From contig JNEU01001098.1 of NCBI GenBank assembly GCA_000697475.1, forward strand, positions 124,001 to 188,000: a DNA stretch of 64,000 bases. Direction: 5' to 3'. The position numbers and the translations under genes are program-made. The stretch comes from Lichtheimia corymbifera B2541. Its lineage: Eukaryota > Mucoromycota > Mucoromycetes > Mucorales > Lichtheimiaceae. The notes below the pieces were generated by a model that ran no database searches, had not been told where the DNA came from, and was given only the letters and a program-made list of their open reading frames with translations. Positions 1 through 10,974 of the stretch are shown one piece after another (the first letter of the stretch is position 1; every line of letters starts with the position of its first letter).

Positions 1-394
1 AACATTTTGAATGCGGGCCAGCCCAAATATAGAGAAAAGTACGGTCGACGCTCCTGCTCCCTGAGATTGCCCACTTCGAACCTGAAACTTTCACATAACA
101 CCCTTTGGACCACGCCGAGCAATTTCGTTCTCATAAAGACCCCAGAGTTTATTATGAAAACCTTCAATATAGAAGAGGCGACGAATGGATGATAACATAA
201 ATAGGTGTACGCGCCGTGGGCGCCGATATTGCTGGTGGGGACGTCGAAACTTGGTCAGGAGGTGCTCTCGGTCATGCTGATCAATACCGTTCTCATAAAT
301 CCTCTACACATCACTATGGAGATTTGGAGAAACAGGCGCCTTCATATTTTGCCTATGTTATAAGCGTGATGCTATATGACAAGTGGTCTTTGTT
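1..394. repeat. Left arm of large inverted repeat
   Basis: The first 394 bases are the reverse complement of 484-877: every base at position x that I checked pairs with position 878-x. The arms translate to the same peptides in mirrored frames (for example both encode NAGQPKYREKYGRR), so identity is close to 100 percent. The arm starts at the window edge and may continue to the left. The arm itself contains reversed copies of the ~160-bp unit found downstream. No transposase is visible. It could be a fold-back element, a gene-conversion-maintained palindrome or an assembly artefact. Confidence 0.9.
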
Positions 395-483
395 AATTGT
401 CAAGTAGGTAGACCCCGATAGAGCCGAATATGCAGACGGACTTCTTTGTGCAACACAGCTCATTTGCATGATACTTCCCAATG

Positions 484-877
484 AACAAAGACCACTTGTC
501 ATATAGCATCACGCTTATAACATAGGCAAAATATGAAGGCGCCTGTTTCTCCAAATCTCCATAGTGATGTGTAGAGGATTTATGAGAACGGTATTGATCA
601 GCATGACCGAGAGCACCTCCTGACCAAGTTTCGACGTCCCCACCAGCAATATCGGCGCCCACGGCGCGTACACCTATTTATGTTATCATCCATTCGTCGC
701 CTCTTCTATATTGAAGGTTTTCATAATAAACTCTGGGGTCTTTATGAGAACGAAATTGCTCGGCGTGGTCCAAAGGGTGTTATGTGAAAGTTTCAGGTTC
801 GAAGTGGGCAATCTCAGGGAGCAGGAGCGTCGACCGTACTTTTCTCTATATTTGGGCTGGCCCGCATTCAAAATGTT
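484..877. repeat. Right arm of large inverted repeat
   Basis: Reverse complement of 1-394, separated from it by an 89-bp unique spacer (395-483). It contains two of the degenerate ~160-bp units. Bases beyond 877 continue the tandem repeat, but their partner would lie left of the window, so the true right end is undetermined. Confidence 0.9.
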
Positions 878-1170
878 CATAATGAACCATGCGGTTTTTA
901 AATGAATGGAGTTGATAAGCATGTGCGATAGTACCTTCTGACCAAGTTTCAAGTGCGAGATGGGGAATCCCAAGAAACTACATAGTAATTGACTTTTTCA
1001 TAAATCCGGCGCTTTCCCGATTTTCATCCGTTATAGTAAATCCCACATTATGCTCTCCTTTCGAAATTTTCAAGTGAAGTGTGGGTTCTTTATTAAGACA
1101 AAGTTGATCAGAATGCCTAAGAGCATCTTGTGTGAAAGTTTCAAGGTCGAGATTGGCAACCCCAATATTA
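560..1170. repeat. Degenerate tandem repeat, ~160-bp unit
   Basis: Four diverged copies of a unit are seen with anchor positions near 594, 756, 912 and 1104 (spacings 162, 156 and 192). Each reads roughly TTTAT(G/T)A(A/G)(A/G)AC, then TTGATCAGCATG, then a GAGCACCTTCTG-like stretch, then AAGTTTCAAG and a GAGATTGGCAA-like end. The first two copies lie in the right arm of the inverted repeat and are mirrored in the left arm. No coding potential is recognisable. Confidence 0.7.
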
Positions 1171-3308
1171 TGATTGTTTTATAGTGTGCATGGATTTGTC
1201 TGACTGCCTGACAGATTTAATTTCCACCTCTTCCACTCCTTCTTCTTCCCTCTTCTTCCCATTCTCAACTGTTGATGCATTCTAGTACAACTACCACCTG
1301 CGAACGATTGTCCTGCTTCACCCCAGCATGTCAATCCTACAACTGTCTTGATCTGAAAGCCTTTGACTGAATAGCAAGTTCCATGGCGTGTACTCCCCAC
1401 TACAGCAACACCCGCATTCCTTGACACTGCACGTTCCCTTGTACACTCTTCTGCCACAACCAATCGTAACAGCCTCATTCTAGTAATTGCTATTAGCAAA
1501 GTCTTTACTCCATTGTATCGAACAGCGTTCACAGCCTTGTCACTCTACCACAACGCACGCACTTGCACACTTCTCTGCCACTACCAAACGTACCAGCAGT
1601 TTCTATTAGCAAGGCCTTTACTCTATTGCCTCATGTTACTTGCAGCAACTTGCTTTGATACATGTGAATTCCAGTAGATGGGGTGCACCATATCAGCTAT
1701 CAAGTACACCGCAATACAAACAATCCTAACCTGATTGAGATGCGATAGGCCACCAGCAGGATGAAAAAGGAAGCATATCAGCAGCAATATTGGACTTGCA
1801 ATACTTATGGATGGATGGGTGGAATCCAAGTGCAGTGGTTGCTTTGGTTACTTGGCGCGTCGTCAACAGGAACGATCACGTGGTTACGGCTGAGGACGAT
1901 GATGGATTGATGAAAGGTGTTCTACAGCCATGGATGATACTGGAGCACTCGATTCAATGCATGCAGCAGCTATTTTGCAATCATGGATGAAGGATGATTA
2001 TGCCGGCAGCAACAAAGAATACAATGACACAATGATCCATGTTGCCTAGATGTGATTCACGCTTATCTTAGTCAATCGCAATGATGTTCCTTTAGCATAC
2101 TTGTTTGTTAACATCCATACTATCCCGTCCTATTCTTCGAATTTTATTATTAAATGAAAATTGGATTCAGCATAACATTTAGAAGGGTATCGATCACTTG
2201 AATTGAAAGGGGGAATAGACTTTGACATCATCGTAAAGTAGTGAAGATGAGGAAGACAGCAGCTATGAATTGAATGTACCCATTGGCGGATATTGTGTGA
2301 ATAATGTATATATAAACCCTCACCTTGATCCATCATCTCTTTTCCACATCCCTCCTGAAAGAACTGCTGTAAAGACGAATACATTATGGATCCAGATGAG
2401 GATTCAATTGGTTCATTGAGCGAAATAAGGCGCTGTTTGAGGATATTTGTGTGAATACGTGTCATCTAAAAACAAAAGTTGAACGTCGCTGGCACATTTA
2501 TCGATAAGCACAATACCCAATGTATGTTCCCCGTAATTGTGTGGTTTACATAACAGCTTCCATTTACCTAGTCTATGCAGTAAAATCGCGTTTCATGGGT
2601 GCATGCAATGCTTTATCCACTTACCATCCTTGATCGCTACAACTTGTCGCAAAGCACCTGATCATAGCTGACACCGCGAGAATCCCTTATTTCTTTTCCG
2701 AGACAATGTATACACGAATGATAGTCAAATAGACTTGTCGGCTAGCATCGCGGCTAGCTTTTGCTTAAATGCCTGGTCCACCCACTTGATGCGATAAAAG
2801 GGCGATATTCGTGTAACTTGGATATTACCTAATTGAGACAACTGCTTGGATTTCCAATCTATTGCAGAAACAAATCCGGAACACGAACCGAGCAAGAATG
2901 TTAAGTTTTGACAGCTGAGTCAAGAAGTACGTGGCTAATTGTTTTTGTTTTCCCCCTCTCTTCCTGGCAACTCGTTCCTGTGAGAACGTGGTGTGTGAAT
3001 CGGTTTCAGTGTTAATACATCATCGGTTACTGTTTTTGGTTGTCATAAAGGAACACGATTTGCCATGAACGCGGTCAGGAAAATATTTGAGTGGTGCGGG
3101 TTTGGCGGTCTTGTATACTGAACTTTTTTCTACTACAGGGCAGTGGTCAAGTCTCATACATAAGCAAATGGAAGGATTTTCTTTTTGACAAATTGTTTCA
3201 TCAACCCTACAACCATGCATTTTTTTACAATCAAAGAGCTGCCTGCAGCACATGCCTGCAGCAGCAAGCATTACCGAGCGTAAACACAACACAGCATCGG
3301 AGTTTCAC
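1171..3308. other. Gene-poor stretch with local duplication and coding-like debris
   Basis: No gene could be built here. A sequence around 1428-1515 recurs in diverged form at about 1550-1626 (both contain TGTACACTCTTCTGCCAC-like and ATTAGCAAAG(T/G)C(C/T)TTTACTC stretches). On the minus strand, 2890-2460 has coding-like exons with splice-like ends (an acceptor TTTGTTTTTAG before position 2465), but in-frame stops interrupt every continuous reading, so it may be a decayed gene. The last ~200 bp hold the leader of the TMEM164-like gene. Confidence 0.4.
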
Positions 3309-4692
3309 ATGATCGGCTTGTCCTCCCCATATTTTGAGCAGCTCCCAGATAGCCTGGCGCCTCTTCTTTCTTTCGTTATTTACCATCTCCAATCGAGGCA
3401 GGACCTCCCGATACTTTCCCTAACCCAACCATCTTATGGGAATAACAGCATACTAGCATACATACATATGGAGCATCTGGGGTCTTTCGTAAAACGATGG
3501 TCGGTCGATCTTCCTCCAAAGGCCGAGTACGACTTTGCTGATTCTCTTGGAGGTGCATGGTAAGACAAGGCCTTATCTTTATTATACCACCCATTGGCCT
3601 AATAAATCATGTCCTTGTCTCCAGGTACATCACACCAACGCACCATGCCATTGAATTCCTAACACTGGCACCATTGTATACAATCTTTACGCTTCTTTAT
3701 GCAAAGAAAGTACTAAGGTAAGTAAAGGAAGGGGTGTATGGATCATTGAGGAGAGCAAGAAACAATGAGGGGAAAAGGGGTGGCGTAAGTACGTATACCC
3801 ATATCATAACCATGCTCATTGTGTGGCTGAATCCAGGTCTCCAGGTGCATATGAGCTTCTTACATCCACTGAGCAACGTCCTGCTCGATCCATATTAGAA
3901 ACGTTGTTGTTTGTCATGTTGATTGCATCGTTCACGATTACCGTGATACACAAAGCAGTCACTGGAACATTACTCTTTCTCATGCAGGTAAGGGCATAGG
4001 AGAGCACAAAGGTGACACAAAGGGAAAAGGGATTTACATGGATATTGATAGCCGTGTCATGCGAGTGCCATTCTCTTGATCCTCGTGATGGGCTGGCCTA
4101 ATCACAAGTATCCGCTCATCCCACGTCTCCTGTTCAACATTTATTTGCATACACTGTGGGGCACGATCTTAGCCTTGATTTGGCCAGATTTAAGAGATCA
4201 TGAGATGCTTGGAGAAGTTTTTAATTTCTTTATGGGTAAGCACAAAAGATGTTATATGGATCAAACTGATTTCGTGCGTGTAGAGCATACTTTAATCCTC
4301 GTCGTGCCGCTTTACATGACGTTGACCCGTCGATATCCCGTTTTACCTGTATCGCTTGATATGGCGCTCTTCAGCTTTTTCCTATACGCAGCATATCACA
4401 GCCCTGTTTTACACATTTCATCACTCTTGTCAGGGTACAATCTTAACTATGCATTGGTGCCGCCTGCTCGTAAGTCATGGAAAATCGGCAAGTGAAAGAC
4501 ACATGTGCTGATTGTTGAGCTTTTTTTGGGATAGTGACATTCCTCATCGCTGCTGGTCCTTGGTATCGGTTCATTATGTATACCAGTGCCTTGTTGCTCA
4601 TGTTCATTACCCGCTATGGCATTGTAGAGAACTTTTTGATCCTTGTGCAACAGATCCAGATCATGATGCTGAGGAAAAAGAAGTCGGCCTAA
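3309..4692 (+). CDS. TMEM164-family multi-pass membrane acyltransferase
   Basis: Six exons (3309-3559, 3625-3717, 3837-3987, 4052-4235, 4284-4469, 4535-4692) join in frame to a 340-aa protein with several hydrophobic segments. Family hallmarks seen are a PCHASAI segment near residue 166, an E-H pair followed by VVPLYM, and the block NLNYALVPPA followed shortly by GPWYR, as in animal TMEM164. TMEM164 family members are integral membrane proteins; human TMEM164 acts as an acyltransferase making polyunsaturated ether phosphatidylethanolamine. Whether the fungal protein shares that substrate is unknown. The ATG at 3309 was chosen as the first in-frame start after upstream frames break; an in-frame ATG at 3252 would add 19 residues. 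The C-terminus ends in a basic RKKKSA tail. Confidence 0.85.
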
Positions 4693-4719
4693 TACTGTTC
4701 TCTGCTTTTTGCCACACGC

Positions 4720-4790
4720 ATATATACACACACACGCACACACACGCACATCACCCCTTCTAATACATCATCATCGGATTTTCCGCTCTC
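4720..4790 (+). repeat. CA-rich microsatellite
   Basis: An irregular (CA)n/(CACG)n tract follows the TMEM164-like stop codon and lies upstream of the small Ser/Pro-rich gene. It is probably untranslated leader or spacer DNA. Confidence 0.8.
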
Positions 4791-4948
4791 GTCCATACAC
4801 ATCTCATTACCACACACACACCCCTTATATTCCCTTTGTAGAAGGGAGTGATAGAATGGGCGAGCTCCTGGAAAGGGAATAAAGAGTACCATCTGGATAA
4901 TACTCTGCGCTTCTTTTTTCTGTTTTGTTTTTTCTTTTTTCATGCTGA

Positions 4949-5416
4949 ATGGATTCTTCGCATCCACCACTCAACAAGAGCCGATCAAGGCTGTTCAAGC
5001 CCAAAAAGATGAAAAGCTTAAACAAGCTTTTTACCAGTATGACAACAAACAACGATATCAATAATCCCATTGTCGACAACAGTAGTAGTGCTCCTACCCA
5101 TCCTATTGTCGTTTCACCCAACAGCAGTGGATCGTCGCCTGATACTCCTTCACCAAGCAGCACCATTTTTACCCCGACAAGCATTAGACAATATCCTCCT
5201 AAACCTTTAGTTTACTCGGACGACATCAACCCTCCCCCAGAAAATGTCATCAAAACACGTAAATCCTGCACTCTAAAGCATGATGAGAATACACCCCATG
5301 CCCATCATCATGGTATCAACATTGATTCCTTGCATAGAAGATCCTCGGAACCTACTTTTATGCCAGCAACTGGCAAGAACCGCGTCTTTTCATTCTTTCG
5401 TTCCAGCCTGCGTTGA
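4949..5416 (+). CDS. Small Ser/Pro-rich protein of unknown function
   Basis: A single-exon 155-aa ORF starts just after a T-rich stretch typical of fungal leaders. The N-terminal ~30 residues are basic (KSRSRLFKPKKMKSLNKLF). The middle is rich in Ser, Pro, Thr and Asn. The C-terminus is again basic and aromatic (KNRVFSFFRSSLR), and RRSSEPTF resembles a basophilic kinase (PKA/14-3-3-like) site. No domain is recognised. Basic ends around a disordered core could suit a membrane- or scaffold-associated regulatory target, but that is inference. Codon use and composition look genuine for this genome; expression is unverified. Confidence 0.6.
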   Translation: MDSSHPPLNKSRSRLFKPKKMKSLNKLFTSMTTNNDINNPIVDNSSSAPTHPIVVSPNSSGSSPDTPSPSSTIFTPTSIRQYPPKPLVYSDDINPPPENVIKTRKSCTLKHDENTPHAHHHGINIDSLHRRSSEPTFMPATGKNRVFSFFRSSLR

Positions 5417-5954
5417 CATATATATATATGGTATCGTGCCATTTATATAGCTCATGCATCATTGCCTCTTCTTCCGCATCCCTATAGCTTACCCCCTCTC
5501 TTTCCCCCCTCCCCTTGGGTATATACGAAGAAGCAAATGTCAATTGTCCCAACCCCCTTTCTATAAGATCTTTGTGTGCGTGTGCGTGTATACCAGAAAC
5601 ATATAATAAACAACTTGACGACAAGTTTAATGGAATACAAAGAAAAATGTAACATATGGGGATGGCTAGTACTTTTTTTTTACTATACAAGAAGGAAAAT
5701 AGCTATGCAGGGATGAACGCCCATGATGATTACAAAAGGAACATGATCATGCATGCGTTTGGAAGCGTGTGTGTAGAAATGCGAATAATGGTAATTGTCA
5801 CTGGATTTTCAAATTTCCTTGCAATGCGTGGTAACGATAAATGATGAATACAGTACAGAGCTTTTTTGATGTGTTGTGCGGGTGAGAATAAAATGGAAAG
5901 TCAAGAATATATAATATGCAATGGGGGGGGTTTTGTTTTCTTTGCAGAGGCAAT
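5417..5954. other. Convergent 3' intergenic region
   Basis: Lies between the small Ser/Pro-rich gene (+) and PRPP synthetase (-). It holds a TA repeat (5419-5430), AATAAA-like signals and a G run near 5922. No gene is supported. Confidence 0.5.
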
Positions 5955-7113
5955 CTATTCAGGAACATGCGAAAAGAGGTACGACACCGATTCACCATTG
6001 TGGGTTCTGTAGAATAAAAGATCAATATGACCATCCCCTTTATAATACACATATCCAATCCCTTTTTACTCACCTTCGAATGGCTTCAGCAAGTGTAGGC
6101 GAAATATCAATGACATCCAACTTTGGGCAGATGGCCTAGATGAGCATGGATTAGCATTTGCTTCTCGGATCAATCATGCATATATCGATCACACTTACCA
6201 ATTTATCATCATGTGGGATGGTGTTGGTGACAACAAGCTTCTCGATGACGGATTCATTGATCACCTTGATAGCTTTACCGGACAAGATGCCGTGAGCGAC
6301 AATGGCGTACACCTTTTCAGCACCGTTATCGAGCAAAGTCTTTGCAGCCAAACCGAGAGTACCACAAGTATCTGCCATGTCATCGACAAGAATGGCAATC
6401 TTTCCTCGCACATCACCGACCAAGACCATGCGGGAGACTTCGTTAGCACGCTTACGTTCCTTGTGAATCAAAGCGAAATCCATGTTGAGACGATCAGCAA
6501 TGGACGTGGCACTAGAAAGAAGAAGAAAGGTCATGAGTCCCATGATTGCTCTATCCGGAATCCTTTTTCATCCTTACCGCTTGGCACCACCAGCATCAGG
6601 GGAAACAATGATAGCATTACGCCAGTTGGGAATTTGAGTGGAGATATACTTGATCATGGAAGGTTCACAGTAAAGATTATCCACAGGTACATTGAAGAAG
6701 CCCTGAATCTGGGAAGCGTGCAAATCCATGGTGATGACATGATCGGCACCGGCAACGGTCAACATGTTGGCAGTCAACTTTGCAGTGATGGGAGCACGAC
6801 TCTTATCCTTCTTATCCTGACGAGCATAAGGGAAACAAGGAATGACAGCAGTGATACGACGAGCTGAAGCGGTCTTGCAAGCATTGATCATAATCAAGAG
6901 CTCCATCAAGTTATCATTGATCTCGCCACAGCCGGATTGGATAATAAACACGTCCTCGTCTCGTACAGACTCGCCAATCGTCACAGCCGTTTCTTGGTTC
7001 GAGTACTTGAGAACATCGGCCTTGGCAATATCGATACCAATGCGGCTTGCAACCAACTTGGCCAACTCAGGGTGAGAGTTGCCAGTAAAGATCTTGATCG
7101 AGTTGTCGGCCAT
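5955..7113 (-). CDS. prs: Ribose-phosphate pyrophosphokinase (PRPP synthetase)
   Basis: Four exons on the minus strand (7113-6578, 6511-6199, 6135-6074, 6006-5955) encode 320 aa, the usual length of class I PRPP synthetases. It makes 5-phosphoribosyl-1-pyrophosphate from ribose-5-phosphate and ATP, feeding purine, pyrimidine, histidine, tryptophan and NAD synthesis in the cytosol. Visible hallmarks are the N-terminal start [12 protein letters not shown], the flexible ATP loop [16 protein letters not shown] and the PRPP-binding loop [12 protein letters not shown]. The end [13 protein letters not shown] is typical of eukaryotic enzymes. There is no non-homologous insertion, so this is a canonical catalytic-type subunit. 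Its 5' end faces the dysbindin-like gene. Confidence 0.97.
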
Positions 7114-8061
7114 TGTGCTTGTAATGTGACGAGGAGGAAAGAGGGTATGCCAATATGTTAGATTCCACCGAGGAAAAAAAGTAGTGTTGCGCTCCTTGAA
7201 TGGAACTCGTAAAGAGTTGAAAGTATGAAAAAGTGTGGAGTAAAAGAGGGTTGCAAAAAAAGAAAGAGGCCTTCAAAACATCGGCAGCGTTGCACCAAAA
7301 AAGCTGAAAACACAGTCCACAACAGCGAATCACCATCCTTCATTTGATTGCCTATGCCCAACATAGCTTGTGCAACCTAACCAGTCTATTCCTCTCCATC
7401 TACCATTGCAATCGTTAGAATAAACACAAATACGGGGTCTATTTACAATGAACATTAAAGACATGGATGGACTCGATTCATATTACATAAAATTCTACAT
7501 GATCCTGATACTGCTATGCTTACTCGATTGGTTTAAACTTTTATATTACTGGTGGTGATGACAACGATCGTGGTATTTATTGTCTTCTTCTACTTAGTGT
7601 CATATCTGCACTTGTTATATATGAGTGAGAAAAAATGATTGTCGGTCTCTCAGCGATGTTCAAGATCTTGTATCACAAAGGCAAGCCTATTAGTACAAAC
7701 GATTTGGCGATGACAAAGGTGGCAGGGCTGATCCAACGACAAACGGGTGCATCAGCATCATATGGTCCGATGCCTTGTATTTAATTTGCATTGTGTATAC
7801 GATCCTGTTGCTATGGGAACGGGTTGCTAACGCACGCTTTTATTGGAATAGGCTACCAAAGCCAAGTTCTATGATTGTCTACTAGAATGGATGGGATAAC
7901 GATCAAGTATCACTAGGCCTAGGATACATTATTGAATCTGTGCTTTGAGATGGCATGCAAATACACAAAATGATTTATGCTTGGACGCTCACGTGTGCTT
8001 GCAGGTGCTCATTCAATTTGTAGCTCCTGCGGTTGTCCGACACACACATACACACACCCAC
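7114..8061. other. Divergent intergenic region (PRS / dysbindin-like)
   Basis: Contains the leader of PRS (minus strand) and the leader of the dysbindin-like gene (plus strand). The plus-strand leader ends in a CA-rich tract at about 8041-8060, directly before the start codon. No additional gene is supported. Confidence 0.5.
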
Positions 8062-9562
8062 ATGTTTGACCAATTCAAAAATATCCTGCCAACCACCAAT
8101 ATCAATATTCGCTCGTTATCCAGTTCTGTAGGGTAATTGTACTTCCCAATCGTCGTTTCTAAGCTGGATAAGCTAATGAATACTATGCAACTAGATTGAA
8201 TGACGAGGAATGGCGAGCACGCGGCTTAGAACGGTAACGCACATTGCTTCTCTCATGGTCCCTTTTTCTTTGCGCTATTATGCTCATGCAGGTTTAGATT
8301 AGAGGCACTTCGATCCGAATTCCAAAACTTCAACTCGATACTCCTTAACCGACAACAAAACGCACCGTATGTATCCCACCCAGCAAACGTATGAACGCGT
8401 TGGCTGACAGCTCTGTTCTTTATTCAAAAAGCCCGATAACACAGCAAAACCGCCAATCTATTTTGGAGTTGGAAGCAACGAGTCGATTGATACAAAGGTA
8501 GCTTTTTGATTTGACCATGTTGGTGTGATGAGGATGATGCTTATCTTGCATTGATAGGTACGAGCATGATTGGCAAGACATCCACGACCGAAACACCGTC
8601 AATTTTGAAAAGGCGAGAGTAAGTAAGCATTTTTTGGTGATTGATGCTTGAGCTGAGCGTCTTTTTAGATGGCGGATCAATTACTGCTGCAGCTTTTGAG
8701 TACATGTCGTCAACACGTGTCAACCGGTGATCGGATGGAGAAAACACATGAGGACCTGGCAGCGATTCATGAGGATTTGAAACAATTGAATACAGTGGCA
8801 GGTGAGATAATGTGATCCGGGGTCCTGAAGGTATTAAGGTTAACTATGATCTTATAGGTGGTATCAAGAGTAAATTGATGGGCTTGGAGGATCAAATCAA
8901 TGAGGCTACCAGCGAACAATCTCGGCTAGAATTTGAAGAATGGAAGAAAGAGCAGCGTGGCAAGTTGAATGAGGAGATAGCAGACAAGACGTAAGAATCT
9001 TTTCAAACTGGAACACCGGGCAAAAGATCTAACCCATTTTATTTTGATCAGAGCACAATTGGAGATGTACGAAGCATCCTTACGGCAAGCATATGAGGAG
9101 CATAATCAAGTGCAGACACAAAAACGGGCGGAATTACTTGATGCAACGTTCAATGCTGAGATGGAGCAATATCGAAGGCTCCGGGAAACACAAGTCTCTT
9201 CCTTATATTCACGTAAGGGGTTACTGCATAAGGTGGATGGATCTTTTATGTGGCTGACAGCTATTTCTTTCATCAGATCAACCCGCTGCTTCCATTACTG
9301 CATCATTGGATACCTTAAAGTTGGATGTTGATAACCAAGATTTGGACTCTTTTCTCTCGGATAATGATGAGGTAAGTTTTGAAGGAGCAATGATGGGAAG
9401 GAAAATGGACCGCTAATGTCATGGCGATATTAGAAACCTGCAGAAACCATATCATCCCATAGACCACAACATCCACCACACAAGCAACCCATATCAGATG
9501 ATAGTTCAGATGAAGGGGGAAATAACGAGATATTGGGAGATGAAGACTACGAGGATTTATAA
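8062..9562 (+). CDS. Dysbindin-like coiled-coil protein (BLOC-1 related)
   Basis: Ten exons (8062-8132, 8195-8233, 8292-8366, 8432-8497, 8558-8618, 8669-8801, 8858-8990, 9052-9212, 9277-9371, 9434-9562) join in frame to 320 aa. Shared features with dysbindin (DTNBP1) are a YEHDWQDIH motif near residue 80 like YEDTWAALH in the human protein, a long central heptad-rich coiled coil, EMEQYRRL near the coil end like DMEQYLS, and an acidic QDLDSFLSDNDE segment like EALDVFLNSGG. The tail is acidic and Pro/Ser-rich. In animals dysbindin is a subunit of BLOC-1, which sorts cargo to lysosome-related organelles; an endosomal role here is inferred. The start at 8062 follows a CA-rich leader; an in-frame ATG at 7945 is less likely. 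Confidence 0.75.
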
Positions 9563-9611
9563 AAGTACAACAATAATGGTACAAAGTACGTTTGATACTA
9601 CGTTAAATAAG

Positions 9612-10882
9612 TTACTTGGAGGGAGCGATTTGCACCTCGGGGGTTCCTTGGTCATAGACAACATAGTTATTCTTGAGGAAGGTGTCACCAATGATGTTGA
9701 CCGACAAACCACCGCTGGCGAAACCAGCAATGCAGCTACCGCCGTTCTCAACGTAGACGAGAGAGTCAGGAGAGACTTCAAAGTCATTACCAGCCATCGA
9801 GAACTTGAGGGGTTCGAACTTGGAGGTGTCACAGTCAATGGTGTAGGTACCATCAGGGTTAGCAGTAGCACCATAGGCATCAGCGATACCCTTGATCAAG
9901 TCGTCGTTGAGGATCAAAAGGGTGGTGCCAGTGTCAAGGATGGCATCAAAGTTGCCAGTGACTTCCTTGCCACCGACAGTGGACTTGTCAACAGTAACAC
10001 CCCACCAGCCTTGAGAGTTATCAATGGGGACCTTTTTCAATTCACCATCAATGTGATCCTTGTTGATGTCACCAAAGATATATTCTATGTAGCATAATTA
10101 GCCATCCATCTTTAGATATATCCCCTTATGAATAATAAAGACACTTACCACCTCCACCACCTTCCTTGTGCTTGCCAAGGTAGCAACCAAAGATGGGCTT
10201 GTCAATGAGCTTTTGCTCAATAAGGTTATCCATGGGAGTCTTCTCGTTGACAGTGTTAATGCTGTTGAAGCCCAAACCAAGAATACCATCAATGGGATCC
10301 TTGTTGAAGCTAGAGGAGCGCTTGTCAGCGAGTTCGATGGCTTGTTTCTTGATCTTGAGGCCACCAAGGTCGACAACGTCATAAGCGACGGTACCACTAG
10401 CAGAGGAGCCATCACCATAGCTGATCTTCCATGGCTTGCCGCCCTTTTCAAAGGTGGAAGATTCGGAAGACTTGAACTTGGGCTTGTCACCGCATGAGGT
10501 GCAATCCTCACCAGCTGCATTGTTGTTGACGTGTTAATAATTCAATCATGCCAAAGACTCCGCAGTGTAACCTACCAAACCAAAGGTCCGAGGAGCCCGT
10601 GTCGAAATCAAGCTTGAACTTTTGAGGAGGAGTACCAACACTGACAGTACCGTAATACTCAATGTCGTACTCATAGTCGGTCATAGGCACAACACCAGAT
10701 CCGGAGAACGAGTTGACGCTGTCAACAAGATACTTGGAGTACTTGCTTTGAGCACGGAGCACAGAGGCAGTAGCGTTGCGTTGATAACCCTTGTTAGGTT
10801 CCAAGGACATCGTGAAGCCAGCAAGAACAGTGGATGCAGGGACCACCAGGGCCAAAGCTGCAGTGATTGTCGAAAAGTGCAT
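9612..10882 (-). CDS. Secreted aspartic protease (rhizopuspepsin-like, A1 family)
   Basis: Three exons (10882-10576, 10514-10149, 10084-9612) give 381 aa. A signal peptide covers about residues 1-21 (hydrophobic core, cleavage after VLA). A propeptide rich in Lys/Asn precedes the mature enzyme, which has the two catalytic motifs DTGSSDLW and DTGTTLL, the flap segment [10 protein letters not shown] and a CTSC disulfide pair. This is the pepsin-fold endopeptidase typical of Mucorales, active at acid pH outside the cell. Introns fall just after the first catalytic motif and mid-protein. A TATA-like box lies ~85 bp upstream of the start. The 3' end nearly abuts the dysbindin-like stop codon (49 bp, convergent). 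Confidence 0.97.
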
Positions 10883-10964
10883 GTTGTTGTTGTTGTTGTA
10901 AAAAGTAAAGGAAAGAAAAGGCTTGAGAGTTGATGAGGAAAAACGATCGTGTCGAAAATGCTCC

Positions 10965-10974
10965 TATTTATATA
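10965..10974 (-). promoter_or_regulatory. TATA-like box of the aspartic protease gene
   Basis: On the minus strand the sequence reads TATATAAATA about 83-92 bp upstream of the start codon at 10882, a suitable place for a core promoter. Confidence 0.55.

Noticed and set aside
216..407. ORFs inside the large inverted repeat arms
   Set aside because: The same peptides appear in both arms simply because the DNA is mirrored; there is no start context, intron structure or recognisable domain.
6211..6867. 218-aa plus-strand ORF opposite PRPP synthetase
   Set aside because: It is antisense to a clearly conserved enzyme and crosses its splice sites; its sequence shows no domain.
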